From NCBI GenBank assembly GCA_942491975.1, contig CALOCY010000004.1:930001-994000 (forward strand): a DNA stretch of 64,000 nt, read 5' to 3'. Positions 1-9,558 of the stretch are shown here, in pieces. Numbering within the stretch: the first letter of the stretch is position 1; the number at the start of each line of letters is the position of its first letter. Under the pieces are notes generated by a model. It was not told the DNA's origin, searched no databases, and was given only the letters and a program-made list of their open reading frames with translations. The position numbers and the translations under genes are program-made. The DNA is from CALOCY01 sp942491975 (GTDB lineage: Bacteria; Bacteroidota; Bacteroidia; Bacteroidales; Prolixibacteraceae).

Positions 1-2
1 AA

Positions 3-3000
3 GCAACGGTAGATCCTACGCCAGTTATTACAAATCCATCTACAAAAACAGTGTGTAGTGGCGAAAGCACTGATATTTCTTTAACGGCAAGTGTAGCAAG
101 TAGCTTTACGTGGATAGTAGGAACTATTACAGGTGGTATTACTGGTGCAATTTCCGGTTCGGAAGGTTCGGGAAGTACAATAGACCAGGTATTGACCAAT
201 TCAGGCAATACAACGGCAGGAACGGTGGAGTATGTTGTTACGCCTACTTCCGATGCAGGAAATTGCGTTGGAAGCTCTTCTACTATTACGGTAACAGTAA
301 ATCCCGAAGGACAGGTTAATCAGCCGGGCAACCAAGTGGTATGTAGTGGGAGTAGCATAACTTCTGTAAATTTTACTACTAATAATACAGGCGGGACAAC
401 AACTTATTCATGGACAAATAACCAAACAAGTATTGGTTTAGCTCCCAGTGGAACAGGAAATATTTCTTCGTTTGAAGCCATTAATAACGGAACAGCTCCT
501 GTTGTAGCTACAATTACTGTTACACCTACATTCAATAATGGAGTTAGTTGTGACGGACTTACCAAGACTTTTACAATAACGGTAGATCCTGCCAGCAATG
601 GTGGCGCTGTTACCGGCGAGTCAACAGTATGTGCCGGAACAAACAGTACATTATTGACCTTATTGGGACATACAGGAAACGTGGTCAGGTGGGAATCCTC
701 TACAGACGGGGGGATCACATGGAATACTATTTCGAATACAGCTACAACTACTACGTATATGGCAACCAATTTAACAACAACTACCCAATATCAGGCCGTT
801 GTTAAAAATGGTGTTTGTGATGCTGTTAATTCTGGTTCGGCTACCGTAACTGTTCATTCTATACCGGTAGCACCTGCCTTAAGTTCTGCAACTCCGGCTA
901 ATACCAGCAGTATTTGTGCCGGAGATAATTCAGGTACGGTGACAGGCACAAACGGTTCAGGTGGTTCAACAGGTGCTGTTGATGAATACCGGGTAAGTAT
1001 TGACGGGGGAAGCAGTTATAGTGCATATACAAACGGGAGTCCAATAACCTCAACAGGAGCAACGGGAGATATTCTTGTACAAGCCCGCAGAACAGGTGGT
1101 TTTAGTTGCGATGACACTGATTGGGGTACTATTTGTACATGGAAACTAAATACGCCCCCAACAGCCCCAATGATGATCACAGGTACAACATCAATATGTA
1201 GGGGCAGTAGAACAACACTAACGGCAATCGGTGGAACAGAAGGTTCAGGATGTGAATACCAATGGGGGACAGGCTTTACCGTTGGGGAAAATATAATACC
1301 CGACGCAATAAGTGAAAGCTATAGAACACTGCCATTATATTCATATAAAGTATATTGGGTGCGAAGAATTGGCAATACGGCTTGTACAAATATTACGGAA
1401 GGTGTAATACGGTTAGTAATAGTCAATGAAGCACCAACGGCAAGCATATCTTATGCCGGCACTCCATTCTGTGTTTCTGTTACAGATCCCCAGGCAGTGA
1501 CTCAAACAGGGACTACAGGAGGTGTTTACACGGCAGCACCGGCAGGACTGACTATTGATGCTGCGACAGGGGCTATTGTTCCGAACACCAGCATACCGGG
1601 CACTTATACTGTAAGCTATACCATTGCTGCATCTGGCGGATGTCCTGCTGTTACGGCAACTACTTTGGCAACGATAATTACCCCCCCACCACCACCAACG
1701 ATAGGGGCAATCACACATCCAACCTGTCTCCTGGCCACCGGAAGTGTTGAGTTGAGCGGATTGCCTTCCATTGGAAGCTGGGTGATAAATCCGGGCAATA
1801 TTTCCGGGACAGGTACAAGCACAACGATATCAGGTCTTTCTGCCGGGACACATAATTATACCGTTACCAATGCTTCGGGGTGTACTTCAGTGGCATCGGA
1901 CAATGTGGTTATCAATGCACAACCACCTGTACCTTCTCCTGCAGACAGGGCCGTTTTAATGGAGCTGTACAATGCCACCGATGGTGCAAACTGGACAAAC
2001 AGTGCCAACTGGGGATCGTGTGAACCCCTGGATACCTGGTACGGTATTACAACCAATGCTGCTGGTAATGTAACGGACATTGAATTGGCCAACAATAATC
2101 TTGATGGAACAATACCAACTTCAATCGGCAATTTGACAGATTTGACAGATTTAGTTCTTGACAGGAATCAGTTAAACGGTGCTATTCCTCCTTCAATTGG
2201 CAATCTGATTAAATTAAGGTTTTTGTATCTTAACAGTAACTCATTAAATGGTCCGATTCCTACTTCAATATGCAGCTTGGCTGATTTAATTGTATTAAAT
2301 CTTAGTTCCAATGCATTTAATGACATTATCCCTTCTTCAATCGGCAATTTGAAAAATCTAGAAATTTTAATGCTTGTCCGTAGTCAATTAAAGGGAAAGA
2401 TTCCTTCTTCAATCGGCGACCTGAAAAACTTGAGATCTTTATGGCTTTCTGAAAATCAATTGGAAGGAATCATCCCTGATGAAATAGAAAAATTGATTAA
2501 TTTGACATCATTATACCTTTATGAAAATCTTTTTGATGAAGAAGACTGCCCGTTAATAAAATCGTTAATCGCAAGAGGGGGATGGCATTCGTTTGTTCAC
2601 AGCCCTCAGAGCGATGGGTTTGATTTTAATACCGATTGTTGTACGCCGGTAACTGTAACAACAGAACCTGCAGTTACCCAAACAACATGTGCCTCATCAG
2701 GCAGTACTTCGTTCAGTGTTGCTGCCACTGGAACCGCCCCCGTAATGTATCAATGGCAGTACAATAATGGCGGTGCCTGGGAGAGTGTGACAGATGCTAC
2801 CCCTGCAGGTGCAATTTATACTGATGGAGATAAAGCTGTGATGTCGGTAAGCGGTATAACCGATGCCGGAACGTATGAATACCGTTGTTATTTAACCAAT
2901 TGCAGTGGTGCGAATACTGCTACTTCTACAGCATCTTTGGTGGTGAATACAATCCCCTTTCCCCCAACAATTGGGTCAATCACACACCCTACCTGTCTCC

Positions 3001-4856
3001 TGGCCACCGGAAGTGTTGAGTTGAGCGAATTGCCAGCCACAGGTACCTGGACAATAAAACCGGGCAATATCTCCGGGACAGGGACAAACACAACGATAGC
3101 AGGACTTTCTGCCGGGACATATAATTATACCGTTACCAATGCTTCGGGGTGTACTTCAGTGGCATCGGACAATGTGGTCATCAATGCACAACCACCTGTA
3201 CCCCCTCCTGCAGGAAACATTACAGGAACAGCCACTGTTTGTCAGGGATTGGCCGGTGTAACATATATTGTCGATGAAATAGCAAATGCAGATTCCTATG
3301 TCTGGGAGTACACGGGATCGGGAATTACATTTACCGGGGGCAATACTACCGCGACCAATAGCGTAACCATTGACTTCAGTGAAACGGCCACATCGGGTGA
3401 TTTAACCGTTAAAGGGCATGATGCTACATGTGGTGACGGTACCGTTTCCCCGGGTTATGCGATTACCGTAAACCCGGTGCAATGTGCTGCAGACAGGGCT
3501 GTTTTAATGGAGTTGTACAATGCCACCGATGGTGCAAACTGGACAAATAGTACCAATTGGGGATCGTGTGAACCCCTGGATGCCTGGTACGGTATTACCA
3601 CCAACGCGGATGGTTGTGTAACAAAAATTAATTTATATAACAACCATCTTGTAGGTAGTATACCTGCTTCAATTGTTAACCTGACAGCTTTGAGCCATTT
3701 GATTCTTCAGGGTAATCAATTAAGTGGTGCTATACCTGCTTTAATCGACAATTTGACTAATTTGACATATCTGGATCTTCGTTTTAATCAATTGGAGAAT
3801 GCGATACCCGCATCAATTGGCAACCTGGTTAGTTTGGAACATTTGTACCTTAGTTCTAATCAATTAAACGGTACTATACCCGCATCAATTGGCAACCTGG
3901 TTAATTTGAAAGAGTTGTACCTGAATAATAATCGTCAATTAAGCGGTTCCATACCTGTTGAAATCGGTAACCTGGTTAAATTAAGATTCTTAGATCTTAG
4001 TTTTGATCAATTAAGCGGTGCTATACCCGCTTCAATTGGCGATCTAACTGATTTGACAGCTTTGTGTCTTAATAATAATCAATTAAGCGGTTCCATCCCT
4101 GCTTCAATCGGTAACCTGGTTAATCTGGAAGTTTTACGGATTTATAACAACACCCAGCTAAGCGGTTCGATACCCGCTTCAATTGGCAACCTGGTTAATT
4201 TGATTCAATTGTTGCTTTTTAATAATCAATTGAGCGGTACTATACCTGCTGAAATCGGCAACCTGGTTAAATTGCAATCCCTGGGGCTTTATGGTAATCA
4301 GCTAAGCGGTGCTATCCCGGCTTCAATCGGAAACCTGAATGATTTGGGGTATTTTTATCTTAATGATAATCAATTAAGTGGCGCTATACCTGCTTCAATT
4401 GGCAATCTGACTAATTTGAAAAATTTGGTCATTAATAACAATCTATTCGGTTTAGAAAACTGCCTTTTGATACAATCATTAAAAGCAAGAGAAGGGTGGA
4501 GCCTTTTCCAGCATAGCCCTCAATATGACGGTGTGAACTTTGATACTGATTGTTCTCCCGAAAGCAGTAATGAGCTGAAATCGACAGATGGTATTTCAGA
4601 AAGTGCAGGGATAGAAGAGATGGTAGTAAAACTGTTCCCCAATCCGACCAGTGGTAAATTGACTGTTCATTTGCAAAAGGGTGATGATGCCGTGGTCAAT
4701 ATTGAAGTAACGGATTTGGAGGGCAGCAGGATTTATCACACTCAAACAAAAGAGAATAGTATGATTATTGACCTCTCACAGCAATCTTCAGGGATTTATT
4801 TTGTTAAAATTGCTCAGGGAGATCAATTGGTTGTAAATAAAATTGTTAAGAAGTAA
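3..4856 (+). CDS. Large secreted LRR protein with T9SS sorting domain (5' end missing)
   Basis: The reading frame is open to the left edge: codons from base 3 continue the Ser/Thr/Val-rich Ig/PKD-like sequence, so the GTG at 51 is not the real start. In the visible ~1617 residues there are repeated adhesin-like beta-sandwich segments rich in Thr/Gly with paired cysteines. A first LRR array of six IPxxI units follows (about 2100-2540), then a second Ig-like stretch, a second array of eleven units (about 3640-4440), and a C-terminal domain starting LFPNPTSGKLTV and ending in NKIVKK, typical of type A T9SS sorting signals. Each array is introduced by a capping segment containing ADRAVLMELYNATDGANW. 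The protein is expected to be exported by T9SS and to sit on the cell surface or in the medium; its ligand is unknown. A terminator follows the stop. The 3' 450 bases are nearly identical to those of the next gene. Confidence 0.9.
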   Translation, partial: ATVDPTPVITNPSTKTVCSGESTDISLTASVASSFTWIVGTITGGITGAISGSEGSGSTIDQVLTNSGNTTAGTVEYVVTPTSDAGNCVGSSSTITVTVNPEGQVNQPGNQVVCSGSSITSVNFTTNNTGGTTTYSWTNNQTSIGLAPSGTGNISSFEAINNGTAPVVATITVTPTFNNGVSCDGLTKTFTITVDPASNGGAVTGESTVCAGTNSTLLTLLGHTGNVVRWESSTDGGITWNTISNTATTTTYMATNLTTTTQYQAVVKNGVCDAVNSGSATVTVHSIPVAPALSSATPANTSSICAGDNSGTVTGTNGSGGSTGAVDEYRVSIDGGSSYSAYTNGSPITSTGATGDILVQARRTGGFSCDDTDWGTICTWKLNTPPTAPMMITGTTSICRGSRTTLTAIGGTEGSGCEYQWGTGFTVGENIIPDAISESYRTLPLYSYKVYWVRRIGNTACTNITEGVIRLVIVNEAPTASISYAGTPFCVSVTDPQAVTQTGTTGGVYTAAPAGLTIDAATGAIVPNTSIPGTYTVSYTIAASGGCPAVTATTLATIITPPPPPTIGAITHPTCLLATGSVELSGLPSIGSWVINPGNISGTGTSTTISGLSAGTHNYTVTNASGCTSVASDNVVINAQPPVPSPADRAVLMELYNATDGANWTNSANWGSCEPLDTWYGITTNAAGNVTDIELANNNLDGTIPTSIGNLTDLTDLVLDRNQLNGAIPPSIGNLIKLRFLYLNSNSLNGPIPTSICSLADLIVLNLSSNAFNDIIPSSIGNLKNLEILMLVRSQLKGKIPSSIGDLKNLRSLWLSENQLEGIIPDEIEKLINLTSLYLYENLFDEEDCPLIKSLIARGGWHSFVHSPQSDGFDFNTDCCTPVTVTTEPAVTQTTCASSGSTSFSVAATGTAPVMYQWQYNNGGAWESVTDATPAGAIYTDGDKAVMSVSGITDAGTYEYRCYLTNCSGANTATSTASLVVNTIPFPPTIGSITHPTCLLATGSVELSELPATGTWTIKPGNISGTGTNTTIAGLSAGTYNYTVTNASGCTSVASDNVVINAQPPVPPPAGNITGTATVCQGLAGVTYIVDEIANADSYVWEYTGSGITFTGGNTTATNSVTIDFSETATSGDLTVKGHDATCGDGTVSPGYAITVNPVQCAADRAVLMELYNATDGANWTNSTNWGSCEPLDAWYGITTNADGCVTKINLYNNHLVGSIPASIVNLTALSHLILQGNQLSGAIPALIDNLTNLTYLDLRFNQLENAIPASIGNLVSLEHLYLSSNQLNGTIPASIGNLVNLKELYLNNNRQLSGSIPVEIGNLVKLRFLDLSFDQLSGAIPASIGDLTDLTALCLNNNQLSGSIPASIGNLVNLEVLRIYNNTQLSGSIPASIGNLVNLIQLLLFNNQLSGTIPAEIGNLVKLQSLGLYGNQLSGAIPASIGNLNDLGYFYLNDNQLSGAIPASIGNLTNLKNLVINNNLFGLENCLLIQSLKAREGWSLFQHSPQYDGVNFDTDCSPESSNELKSTDGISESAGIEEMVVKLFPNPTSGKLTVHLQKGDDAVVNIEVTDLEGSRIYHTQTKENSMIIDLSQQSSGIYFVKIAQGDQLVVNKIVKK
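2100..4440 (+). repeat. LRR arrays of 72-bp coding units, gene 1
   Basis: There are two arrays of 24-residue leucine-rich repeats of the form LxxLxLxxNxLSGxIPxxIGNL, six units then eleven units, with a non-LRR stretch from about 2560 to 3640 between them. In the second array at least two units carry one extra residue before the QLSG motif. The units are similar enough at DNA level to recombine. Confidence 0.85.
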
Positions 4857-5250
4857 TTTAATAATAATCTAAGGGTTCCATCTTTTTTAACAAGGGGTGG
4901 AACCCTTTTACTTTTTAAATTCCAATTTACCCCAAGCCCCGGATTTTTTCGGGGTGTTCCGGATTTTTATACCCGCAATCCTGTTTTTAAGTATTCTTCA
5001 ATGTATTTTCTTTTTATTTATTGGTGTTTTGTTTTTTTATTAATTATTTTTTAATATGAAAATAAATATTATGATTTTGGAATTATTAGATATATGACTA
5101 CATTTAACTGATAATATTTGATTGTATGTTTTTTTCATAACATTGAAGATCTTTGTTATTTGTTGGGTTTGTACTTTTTAAGATAGCAGTGTTTGATTTT
5201 CAGTATTTTATAATACTATTCTTCATCATTAACTTTTTAAACCTGAAATT
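4857..5250. other. Intergenic region between the two LRR genes
   Basis: No gene is visible in this AT-rich gap. It holds the terminator at 4871 and a 19-base string, taatatgaaaataaatatt, at 5052-5070. That string recurs exactly at 36727-36745, at a similar distance upstream of another T9SS gene, and may be part of a promoter or regulator site. Confidence 0.6.
4871..4912 (+). terminator. Rho-independent terminator of the first LRR gene
   Basis: The hairpin AAGGGTTCCA / TGGAACCCTT is followed by TTTACTTTTT, 15 bases after the TAA. A related hairpin (GGATTCCATCT / AGATGGAATCC) ends the S74 gene near 43454, suggesting that the T9SS genes share a terminator type. Confidence 0.8.
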
Positions 5251-7992
5251 ATGAAAAGATTAGGTGTTTTTTTAGGGCTGCTTTTGGCAGTGGTTTTTCA
5301 ACATGCAACGGCACAAATCAGCCAGCAGGAGTTTGATGCGTTAAAAGATCTTTACAACAGTACCAATGGCAGCCAGTGGACAGATAACACCGGCTGGAGT
5401 ACAATCAATGCCCCTGCTACAACAGCCGCTGACATCACGCCCGGTTCACTTTATGGGGTAACTGTTCAAGAAGGGGCTGTGACTAGAATAAATTTCTTTC
5501 ACAACAACCTTCAGGGAAGCATACCTGCTTCTATAGGCAATCTAACAGCTTTGATAAGTTTGTCTATTTCTAGTGATCAATTGAGTGGTGCTATACCCTC
5601 TTCAATCGGCAATTTGGTTAATTTGGCATTTTTGCGACTTTCTGAGAATGAATTAAGTGGCGCTATACCCCCTTCAATTGGTGGTCTAACAAATTTGATT
5701 CACTTGTATCTTTATAATAATGACTTAAATGGTTTGATACCTTCAGAAATCGGCAGTTTGACTAATTTGCAAACTCTAGATCTTTTGGGTAATGACTTAA
5801 GCGGTTCGATACCTACATCAATCGGCGATCTGACCAATTTAAGAAAGTTGTCCCTTTATGGTAATGGATTAAGCGGTTCTATTCCTCCATCAATCGGCAA
5901 TCTGACTAATTTGGAATACTTAGCTCTTGGTAGCAATCAACTAAGTGGTTCGATACCTTCAGAAATTGGCAATTTGACTAATTTACAAACCCTGACTCTT
6001 TCTAATAGTCAATTAAGCGGTGCTATACCTTCTTCAATTTGTAATTTGATTAATTTGGGATCTTTGAACCTTGATCGTAATCAATTAAATGGTTCTATCC
6101 CTGCATCAATCGGCAATTTGGTTAATTTGGCATTTTTGCGACTTTATAATAATCAATTAAGTGGTGCTATTCCTGCTTCAATCTGGAGCTTAACAAATTT
6201 GACCTACTTGTATCTTCATAATAATCAACTAGGCCACTTTATACCAGCAGAAATCGGCAATTTAACAAATTTGAGAGACTTATATCTTTATAATAATCAA
6301 CTAAGTGGTTCTATCCCCGCATCAATCGGTAATTTGACTAATTTGACACGCTTGAGACTTGAAAACAATCAACTAAGTGGTTCTATCCCCGCATCAATTG
6401 GCAATCTGACAGCTTTGACATATTTGATCCTTGAGAATAATCTTTTTGGGTTAGAAAACTGTCCGTTAATACAATCGTTGATAGCAACACAAGGATTGAA
6501 TACTTTTCGGCACAGCCCGCAAAGTAACGGGGTGGATTTTAATACCGATTGTTGTATGTCCGGAGCAGCAGGAGCCATCACGGGAACGGCTGCTGTTTGT
6601 AAGGGATTGTCCGGTGTAACGTATAGTGTCCCTGAGATTACAGGTGCCACTTCGTATGTTTGGCAATACACGGGGACAGGGATTACATTTACCGGGGGCA
6701 ATACTACCGCTACCAACAGCGTAACCATTGACTTCAGTGAAACGGCCACATCGGGTAATTTAACCGTTAAAGGTAATAACCCCTGTGGTGACGGAACAAT
6801 TTCTCCAAACTATGCGGTTACAGTAAACCCGGTACAATGTGCCGCGGACAGGGCTGTTTTAATGGCCCTGTACAATGCTGCCGATGGTGCAAACTGGACA
6901 AACAGTACCAACTGGGGATCGTGTGAACCCCTGGATGCCTGGTACGGCATTACAACCAATGTTGACGGTTGTGTAACAAAAATTAATTTATATAATAACC
7001 ATCTTGTAGGTAGTATACCTGTTGAAGTCGGCAATCTGACTAATTTGTCCTCCCTGAACCTTAGTTTTAATCAATTAAGCGGTGCTATCCCCGCTTCAAT
7101 TGGCAACCTGGTTAATTTGGAACAGTTGTATCTTCACAGAAATCCATTAAGCGGTTCCATACCTGTTGAAATCGGTAACCTGGTTAATTTGAGGGTCTTA
7201 AATCTTCGTTTCAATGAATTAAGCGATGTTATTCCTGCTGAAATTGGCAATCTGACTAATTTGAAAGAGTTGTACCTGAATAATAATGATCTAAGTGGTT
7301 CCATACCTGTTTCAATCGGTAACCTGGTTAATTTGAAAATTTTATGGCTTTTTAATAATAATCAACTAAGCGGTGCTATACCCGTGTCAATTGGCAACTT
7401 GATTAATTTGGAATCCCTGGGGCTTTTTAACACTCAATTAAGCGGTGCTATACCTGTTTCAATCGGTAATCTGACTAATTTGAGAGTATTGGACCTTAGT
7501 AGTAATCAATTAAGTGGCACTATTCCTGCTTCAATTGGCAATCTAACTAATTTGAAAAATTTGGTCATTAATAACAATCTATTCGGTTTAGAAAACTGCC
7601 TTTTGATACAATCATTAAAAGCAAGAGAAGGGTGGAGTCTTTTCCAGCATAGCCCTCAATATGACGGTGTGAACTTTGATACTGATTGTTCTCCCGAAAG
7701 CAGTAATGAGCTGAAATCGACAGATGGTATTTTGGAAAGTGCAGGGATAGAAGAGATGGTGGTAAAACTGTTCCCCAATCCGACCAGTGGTAAATTGACT
7801 GTTCATTTGCAAAAGGGTGATGATGCCGTGGTCAATATTGAAGTAACGGATTTGGAGGGTAGCAGGATTTATCACACTCAAACAAAAGAGAATAGTATGA
7901 TTATTGACCTCTCACAGCAATCTTCAGGGATTTATTTTGTTAAAATTGCTCAGGGAGATCAATTGGTTGTAAATAAAATTGTTAAGAAGTAA
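5251..7992 (+). CDS. Secreted LRR protein with T9SS sorting domain
   Basis: This is a 913-residue protein with a clear signal peptide (MKRLGVFLGLLLAVVFQHA, then TAQ). An N-terminal cap (QQEFDALKDLYNSTNGSQW) leads into thirteen plant-type LRR units, then an Ig/PKD-like spacer around residues 430-540. A second cap (ADRAVLMALYNAADGANW) and eight more LRR units follow, ending in a type A T9SS sorting domain of about 75 residues. It is a shortened paralogue of the gene upstream, which shares cap, spacer and C-terminus. A binding or adhesion role at the cell surface is likely from the LRRs, but no ligand can be read from the sequence. It probably has its own promoter in the 394-base gap before it. 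Confidence 0.93.
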   Translation: MKRLGVFLGLLLAVVFQHATAQISQQEFDALKDLYNSTNGSQWTDNTGWSTINAPATTAADITPGSLYGVTVQEGAVTRINFFHNNLQGSIPASIGNLTALISLSISSDQLSGAIPSSIGNLVNLAFLRLSENELSGAIPPSIGGLTNLIHLYLYNNDLNGLIPSEIGSLTNLQTLDLLGNDLSGSIPTSIGDLTNLRKLSLYGNGLSGSIPPSIGNLTNLEYLALGSNQLSGSIPSEIGNLTNLQTLTLSNSQLSGAIPSSICNLINLGSLNLDRNQLNGSIPASIGNLVNLAFLRLYNNQLSGAIPASIWSLTNLTYLYLHNNQLGHFIPAEIGNLTNLRDLYLYNNQLSGSIPASIGNLTNLTRLRLENNQLSGSIPASIGNLTALTYLILENNLFGLENCPLIQSLIATQGLNTFRHSPQSNGVDFNTDCCMSGAAGAITGTAAVCKGLSGVTYSVPEITGATSYVWQYTGTGITFTGGNTTATNSVTIDFSETATSGNLTVKGNNPCGDGTISPNYAVTVNPVQCAADRAVLMALYNAADGANWTNSTNWGSCEPLDAWYGITTNVDGCVTKINLYNNHLVGSIPVEVGNLTNLSSLNLSFNQLSGAIPASIGNLVNLEQLYLHRNPLSGSIPVEIGNLVNLRVLNLRFNELSDVIPAEIGNLTNLKELYLNNNDLSGSIPVSIGNLVNLKILWLFNNNQLSGAIPVSIGNLINLESLGLFNTQLSGAIPVSIGNLTNLRVLDLSSNQLSGTIPASIGNLTNLKNLVINNNLFGLENCLLIQSLKAREGWSLFQHSPQYDGVNFDTDCSPESSNELKSTDGILESAGIEEMVVKLFPNPTSGKLTVHLQKGDDAVVNIEVTDLEGSRIYHTQTKENSMIIDLSQQSSGIYFVKIAQGDQLVVNKIVKK
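5500..7560 (+). repeat. LRR arrays of 72-bp coding units, gene 2
   Basis: The arrays contain thirteen plus eight 24-residue units of the GxIPxxIGNLxNL class. Many neighbouring units differ by only a few bases (for example IPASIGNLTNL and IPASIGNLVNL), so array length could change by slippage or unequal recombination. Confidence 0.85.
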
Positions 7993-8029
7993 TGCCAATT
8001 AAGGATGCCATCTCTTTTTAAAATCCGGT

Positions 8030-8062
8030 AACTTTCCTAAAGTTTCAAACTTTAGGAAAGTT
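8030..8062. repeat. 33-bp palindrome, copy 1 of 4
   Basis: AACTTTCCTAAAGTTT, one C, then AAACTTTAGGAAAGTT forms a perfect 16-bp stem with a 1-base centre. It lies between two convergent genes and is followed by TTATCGTTT. Similar palindromes occur at 21841, 52851 and 59588. It may serve as a bidirectional terminator here. Confidence 0.85.
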
Positions 8063-8129
8063 TTATCGTTTATGAAAATTTTGAAAAGGACTGAGATAAG
8101 GTGTAAATCAGAAAAGTAAAAAAAATACT

Positions 8130-9257
8130 TTACGAACTAAATACAAACCCCAGTTGTCTCAGTTTATGTTCAATTTCAGCCGGAAAATCCCCGGCAATAC
8201 GATATGCCGGATATTCACGGCGAATGGCATAATTATCCCGCAGCTGTTCAAAAGCCAAAGGTGTTTGCCGTAATTGCTGATCATCGTGCATAATGGGGTA
8301 GGTAGATAGCACGGCATCAGCCAATAACTGTTCGGCTGTTTTTTGACGGGCATCTTTAATTTCAATGATTTGCTTCCCGGGCGGCTCAATGGCACCGGGC
8401 TGCCACTGGTCAATCCCCAATTTGAAAAACCGGCTTACGGCCTGCACACCCATAATCGTTCCGTTGGCTTTCCCGTCTCTCGAATAACCGGCAATGTGAG
8501 GCGTGGCAATCGTTGCAAGATCAAGCAACTCCCGGTCGATAACCGGCTCATTCCCCCAACAATCAATCACCGTTGCAGATACCTGTTTGTGCCGGATGGC
8601 TGTTTTCAGTACATGGGGTTCTGCCACCTCTCCGCGACAGGTATTGATAAACCAGGGTGATCTCTTCAGCCGGTTGAAAAAACTGTCATCGGCCATGTGC
8701 AGTGTGCAATCCTTACCCGTTCTATTCAATGGTACATGCAGGGTGATGATGTCGGCTTGACGAAGGATATCATCCAAAGGCACAAAATTTTCGGGGCCCT
8801 CTTCTCGTTCACGCGGAGGGTCGTTCAGCAACACATGCATCCCTAATATCCGGGCAACACGTTCAACTTTGACCCCCACATTTCCTACCCCCACAATACC
8901 GATTGTTTTTCCTTTCAATACGGTGTTTTGTTGTTGTGCCAGCGTAAAAAGGGCAGCGGTAACATACTGCTCTACCGATCCTGAATTACACCCGGGGGAA
9001 TTTGCCCATGTTATCCCGGCCTCTTTGCAGTACCGGGTATCAATATGGTCGAATCCGATGGTAGCAGAAGCAATAAACCGCACTGATGATCCTTCCAACA
9101 GTTCCCTGGTACACCGTGTGCGTGTCCGGATAATAAGGGCATCGGCATCTTTTACCATTTTTGGGGTGATGCTCTTTCCGGGCAGGTAATGTACATCGGC
9201 ATAAGGCTCAAAAACACCGTTGATGTAAGGAATATTATGGTCGATTACAATTTTCAT
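8130..9257 (-). CDS. pdxB: 4-phosphoerythronate dehydrogenase
   Basis: The enzyme is a D-isomer-specific 2-hydroxyacid dehydrogenase of the PdxB type. It oxidises 4-phospho-D-erythronate in the deoxyxylulose-5-phosphate-dependent route to pyridoxal phosphate. The start MKIVIDHNIPYINGVFEPY is typical of PdxB; an upstream GTG would add seven residues with no homology, so I chose the ATG at 9257. The NAD-binding motif GIVGVGNVGVKV lies near residues 120-132. The catalytic region includes FINTCRGEVAE and the later segment ATPHIAGYSRDGKANGT, with the conserved His. The length of about 375 residues fits the family. It is monocistronic, transcribed away from the outer-membrane protein gene, with a -7 box just upstream. 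Confidence 0.93.
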   Translation of the reverse strand: MKIVIDHNIPYINGVFEPYADVHYLPGKSITPKMVKDADALIIRTRTRCTRELLEGSSVRFIASATIGFDHIDTRYCKEAGITWANSPGCNSGSVEQYVTAALFTLAQQQNTVLKGKTIGIVGVGNVGVKVERVARILGMHVLLNDPPREREEGPENFVPLDDILRQADIITLHVPLNRTGKDCTLHMADDSFFNRLKRSPWFINTCRGEVAEPHVLKTAIRHKQVSATVIDCWGNEPVIDRELLDLATIATPHIAGYSRDGKANGTIMGVQAVSRFFKLGIDQWQPGAIEPPGKQIIEIKDARQKTAEQLLADAVLSTYPIMHDDQQLRQTPLAFEQLRDNYAIRREYPAYRIAGDFPAEIEHKLRQLGFVFSS

Positions 9258-9275
9258 GGTTATCGCATACACACA

Positions 9276-9283
9276 CAAAGATA
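9276..9283 (-). promoter_or_regulatory. Putative pdxB promoter (-7 box TATCTTTG)
   Basis: On the minus strand TATCTTTG fits the Bacteroidota -7 consensus TAnnTTTG exactly. It lies 18 bases before the pdxB ATG, giving a very short leader. A T-rich stretch lies about 19 bases further upstream, but the -33 box is not a clean TTTG. The rest of the 300-base gap up to 9558 shows no gene. Confidence 0.55.
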
Positions 9284-9558
9284 GCTTATTTTGTGCGGAA
9301 TAAAATCACGATAAAATGCGTGTTTTAAAAACTATTGGTGATCCATAAACCCCCAAAATTACATTTTTCACCCCTGGTTTTGTAAATAAACATACTTAAT
9401 AGCCTGATTATAAGATGGTTGCGAGCATATGCTATGTTAGTGATTGATACACAGTATCTTATGATAGGTCGATTTACAAAACAATGGTGTGTTTTTGTAA
9501 TACACCGGATATTTTCACCTGATTTTCATACTTTGCCCTTTCGCTTCTTCATCGTAGT

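Noticed and set aside
404..3643. Several 60-120 codon frames on the minus strand inside the first LRR gene
   Set aside because: They are antisense to a repeat-rich gene and repeat with its paralogous segments; none has its own signals.
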